A stretch of 57,252 nucleotides of DNA from Deltaproteobacteria bacterium. Its GTDB lineage: Bacteria; Myxococcota_A; Polyangia; Polyangiales; JADJMO01. Numbering within the stretch: position 1 is the first letter of the stretch; the number at the start of each line of letters is the position of its first letter. A model generated the notes under the pieces. That model was not told the DNA's origin. It did no database searches and was given only the letters and a program-made list of their open reading frames with translations. Where the stretch lies: contig JACPFM010000042.1 in the NCBI GenBank assembly GCA_016182965.1, forward strand, positions 1-57,252, written 5' to 3'. Both the position numbers and the translations under genes were made by a program. Of the stretch, positions 55,162 through 57,252 are shown in pieces.

Positions 55162-56121
55162 ATGACGAAACGCCGCATCGGCTTCCTCCTCGCCCCGATC
55201 CTCGTCGCCGGCGCGCTGTTCGCGGCGCGCTCGCGGATGACATCGCACGAAGCGAGGCCGGCCACGCTCGGCGTCGCGCGCACGACTGCAGACCTCGAGG
55301 CGCTCGTCGACGTGCCCGGCCCCCTCACCGTCGAGAGCGTCGTCGGGGCGGATTGGGCGGTCGCCCGCTCGGGGCTCGTCAACCTCGATCACCCGAAGGC
55401 GAAGGACGCGGGGCTGGTCGAGGGGCTCGAGCCGATCGTCGTCGGGTTCCACGCCATCCACCACCCGACGCGCGGCCTGTTCCTCGTCGACACCGGCGCC
55501 GAGCGCGCGCTCCGCGATGATCGCGAGCACACGGTCTTTGGTGGTCTGATCGGCAGGTTCATGCACGCCGACCTGCTGCGGGTGCGGCAGGACACCGGCG
55601 GGTGGCTCGGCGGCCGCAAGGTGTCGGGCGTGTTCCTCACCCACATGCATCTCGATCACCTCACCGGGATGCGCGACGTGCCCGACGACGCCCCGATCTT
55701 CACCGGTCCGGGCGAGTCGTCGGAGGTCGGCCTCGTCCCCCGCTTGCTCCGCTCGGCCACCGACCAGGCGCTCGAAGGCAAGGGCGCGCTGAACGAGCTG
55801 CAGTTCGGGAGCGACGGCGTCCTCGACGTGCTCGGCGACGGCTCGTTCTGGGCGATCCACGTGCCGGGGCACACCAAGGGCAGCACCGCGTTCCTCGCGC
55901 GCACCAGGCAGGGGCCGGTGCTGCTCACCGGCGACGCGTGCCACACGCGGTGGGGCTGGGATCACGGCGTCGAGCCGGGCAGCTTCTCGGAGGACCGTCC
56001 GATGAGCGCGAAGAGCCTCGCGCGCCTGCGTGATCTCGTCGCGCGTCATCCGAAGATCGAGGTGCGCATGGGCCACCAGGGCTTCGAGCCACCGGCCAGG
56101 GTAGGGGCGCTCGACCGCTGA
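55162..56121 (+). CDS. Metallo-beta-lactamase-fold hydrolase with N-terminal membrane/signal segment
   Basis: 319 aa from ATG 55162, with GGAGG just before. The N-terminus MTKRRIGFLLAPILVAGALF is a signal anchor or signal peptide, so the enzyme is likely periplasmic. MBL motifs: LTHMHLDHLTGM (HxHxDH), IHVPGHTKGS, LLTGDACHTRWGWDHG and the final GHQGFEPP. This is the lactonase/hydrolase-like branch, not a classical beta-lactamase. The substrate is unknown; the divergent LysR gene may sense it. Confidence 0.88.
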   Translation: MTKRRIGFLLAPILVAGALFAARSRMTSHEARPATLGVARTTADLEALVDVPGPLTVESVVGADWAVARSGLVNLDHPKAKDAGLVEGLEPIVVGFHAIHHPTRGLFLVDTGAERALRDDREHTVFGGLIGRFMHADLLRVRQDTGGWLGGRKVSGVFLTHMHLDHLTGMRDVPDDAPIFTGPGESSEVGLVPRLLRSATDQALEGKGALNELQFGSDGVLDVLGDGSFWAIHVPGHTKGSTAFLARTRQGPVLLTGDACHTRWGWDHGVEPGSFSEDRPMSAKSLARLRDLVARHPKIEVRMGHQGFEPPARVGALDR

Positions 56122-56207
56122 CGGCGGCGCGACCACGCGCTGCCGCTGCAGGTCGGCGGCGTCGGGCGGTACGCGCCACCGCATTGCGGCGGCGGCACGC
56201 ACATGCT

Positions 56208-56272
56208 CCGGGTCCAGAGCCCGGGAGCACGGAGTCCGAACTGGACCCCGAGACCCTGCGCCCTGGACCCGG
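56208..56272 (+). repeat. Inverted repeat CCGGGTCCAG ... CTGGACCCGG between convergent genes
   Basis: A perfect 10-bp dyad at 56208-56217 and 56263-56272, with an additional CTGGACCC at 56241-56248. It lies between the ends of the MBL gene and ahcY, a candidate bidirectional terminator or a divergent relative of the GGTCCAGAGTC-type heptamer elements. Confidence 0.75.
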
Positions 56273-56286
56273 AACGAGTCAGTGAA

Positions 56287-57252
56287 TCAGTAGCGGTAGT
56301 GCTCGGGCTTGAACGGACCGGCGACGTCGGGCACGCCGATGTACTCGGCCTGCTCCTTGGTGAGCGTGGTCAGCTCGACGCCGAGCTTCTTGAGGTGCAG
56401 GCGCGCGACCTTCTCGTCGAGCTTCTTCGGCAGGACGTGCACGCCGATCGCGTACTTGCCCTGCTCGGTCCACAGCGCGATCTGCGCGAGGACCTGGTTG
56501 GTGAACGACGCGCTCATGACGAACGACGGGTGACCGGTGGCGCACCCGAGGTTCAGCAGGCGGCCGCGCGCGAGGAGGGTGACCTTCTTGCCGTCGGGGA
56601 AGATGAAGTGATCGACCTGCGGCTTGATGTTCTCTTCCTTGATCTCCGGGTTGCTCTCGAGCCACTTGACGTCGATCTCCGCGTCGAAGTGGCCGATGTT
56701 GCCGAGGATCGCCTCGTTCTTCATGACCTTCATGTGCTCGCCGCGGATGACGTCGCGGCAGCCGGTCGCGGTGATGAAGATGTCGGCCAGGGGCGCCGCC
56801 TTCTCCATCGTGGTGACCTGGTAGCCCTCCATCGCCGCCTGGAGCGCGCAGATCGGGTCGACCTCGGTGATCATGACCCGGGCGCCGAGGCCGCGGAGCG
56901 ACTGCGCGCAGCCCTTGCCGACGTCGCCGTAGCCGCAGACCACCGCCACCTTGCCCGCGAACATGACGTCGGTCGCGCGCTTGAGGCCGTCGCCGAGCGA
57001 CTCGCGGCAGCCGTAGAGGTTGTCGAACTTCGACTTGGTGACCGAGTCGTTGACGTTGAACGCCGGGACCTTGAGCTGCCCCTTCTTGTGCATCTCGTAG
57101 AGGCGGTGCACGCCGGTGGTGGTCTCCTCGGAGAGGCCGCGGACCGGGTCGTCGCCGGTGAACAGATCGGGGCGCTTCTGGTGGACGTAGATGGTGAGGT
57201 CACCACCGTCGTCGAGGATCATGTTGGGACCCTTGCCAGACTTGAACGCCTT
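56287..57252 (-). CDS. ahcY: Adenosylhomocysteinase, 5' end outside window
   Basis: At least 321 codons; the frame is open to the right edge, where it reads [20 protein letters not shown], so the N-terminal catalytic part is missing. Present are [23 protein letters not shown]-binding [39 protein letters not shown], and the C-terminal [10 protein letters not shown] that closes the active site. Cleaves S-adenosylhomocysteine to homocysteine and adenosine in the methyl cycle. Stop at 56287-56289. Confidence 0.97.
   Translation of the reverse strand, partial: KAFKSGKGPNMILDDGGDLTIYVHQKRPDLFTGDDPVRGLSEETTTGVHRLYEMHKKGQLKVPAFNVNDSVTKSKFDNLYGCRESLGDGLKRATDVMFAGKVAVVCGYGDVGKGCAQSLRGLGARVMITEVDPICALQAAMEGYQVTTMEKAAPLADIFITATGCRDVIRGEHMKVMKNEAILGNIGHFDAEIDVKWLESNPEIKEENIKPQVDHFIFPDGKKVTLLARGRLLNLGCATGHPSFVMSASFTNQVLAQIALWTEQGKYAIGVHVLPKKLDEKVARLHLKKLGVELTTLTKEQAEYIGVPDVAGPFKPEHYRY

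Overview
The window is about 70% GC and almost fully coding. It reads as chromosome of a myxobacterium (Myxococcota, probably Polyangiales). The grounds are family content: a Ser/Thr kinase with C-terminal HEAT-like repeats coupled to a DUF4388/PATAN protein, AgmX/PglI-like proteins, a MYXO-CTERM tail with a thrombospondin type 3 remnant, many Asp/Ala-rich lipoproteins and Cys-rich lipoproteins with CGG-C-D-NCG-C signatures. No rRNA, tRNA, CRISPR array or insertion sequence was recognised. Gene calls rest on reading the protein sequences; no database was searched.

Layout. 1-6.1 kb (minus): a degenerate HD/PATAN protein that runs off the left edge, the kinase, and a lipoprotein. 6.2-11.9 kb: a two-gene GMC (fatty-alcohol-oxidase-like) oxidase unit, a glutathione S-transferase, a truncated gene remnant flanked by direct repeats, YccF, an ABC1/UbiB-like kinase, and a free-standing cereblon-type CULT domain protein. 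12.1-22.6 kb: a branched-chain amino acid operon, leader peptide/attenuator - unknown 150-aa gene - ilvB - ilvN - hairpin repeat - ilvC - leuA - leuC - leuD - cimA - leuB, followed by malic enzyme. The leader is rich in Ile/Leu/Val and sits before a strong intrinsic terminator, with alternative pairings that fit translation-dependent attenuation. leuA is frameshifted near its 3' end, and leuC has Trp where an iron-sulfur ligand Cys is expected.

25.2-34.8 kb is an accessory island: a very large RHS/YD-repeat lipoprotein whose frame is broken by a 76-bp duplication that would restore the frame if lost. It has a lower-GC C-terminal tip with a His...Cys arrangement like permuted papain-fold enzymes, two downstream membrane proteins that could be immunity genes, and a C-terminal scrap of a YbhB/PEBP gene between them.

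34.8-57.2 kb: lipoproteins, a MetE-like protein, DoxX with a divergent LysR regulator, an MFS/POT-like transporter, an AgmX-like protein, a cysteine module (cysK, cysE/epsC), a PlsC-like acyltransferase, GNAT and M15-like lipoprotein genes in a translationally coupled pair, PdxH, a spermidine-synthase-like methyltransferase fold protein, a lone pseudopilin, a LysR/metallo-beta-lactamase divergent pair and the 3' part of ahcY.

Five intergenic regions carry period-7 repeats of the form AGTCNNN or related stems, usually as facing inverted arms. One array runs directly into the malic enzyme start codon. They look like one family of intergenic elements and are not explained by any gene.
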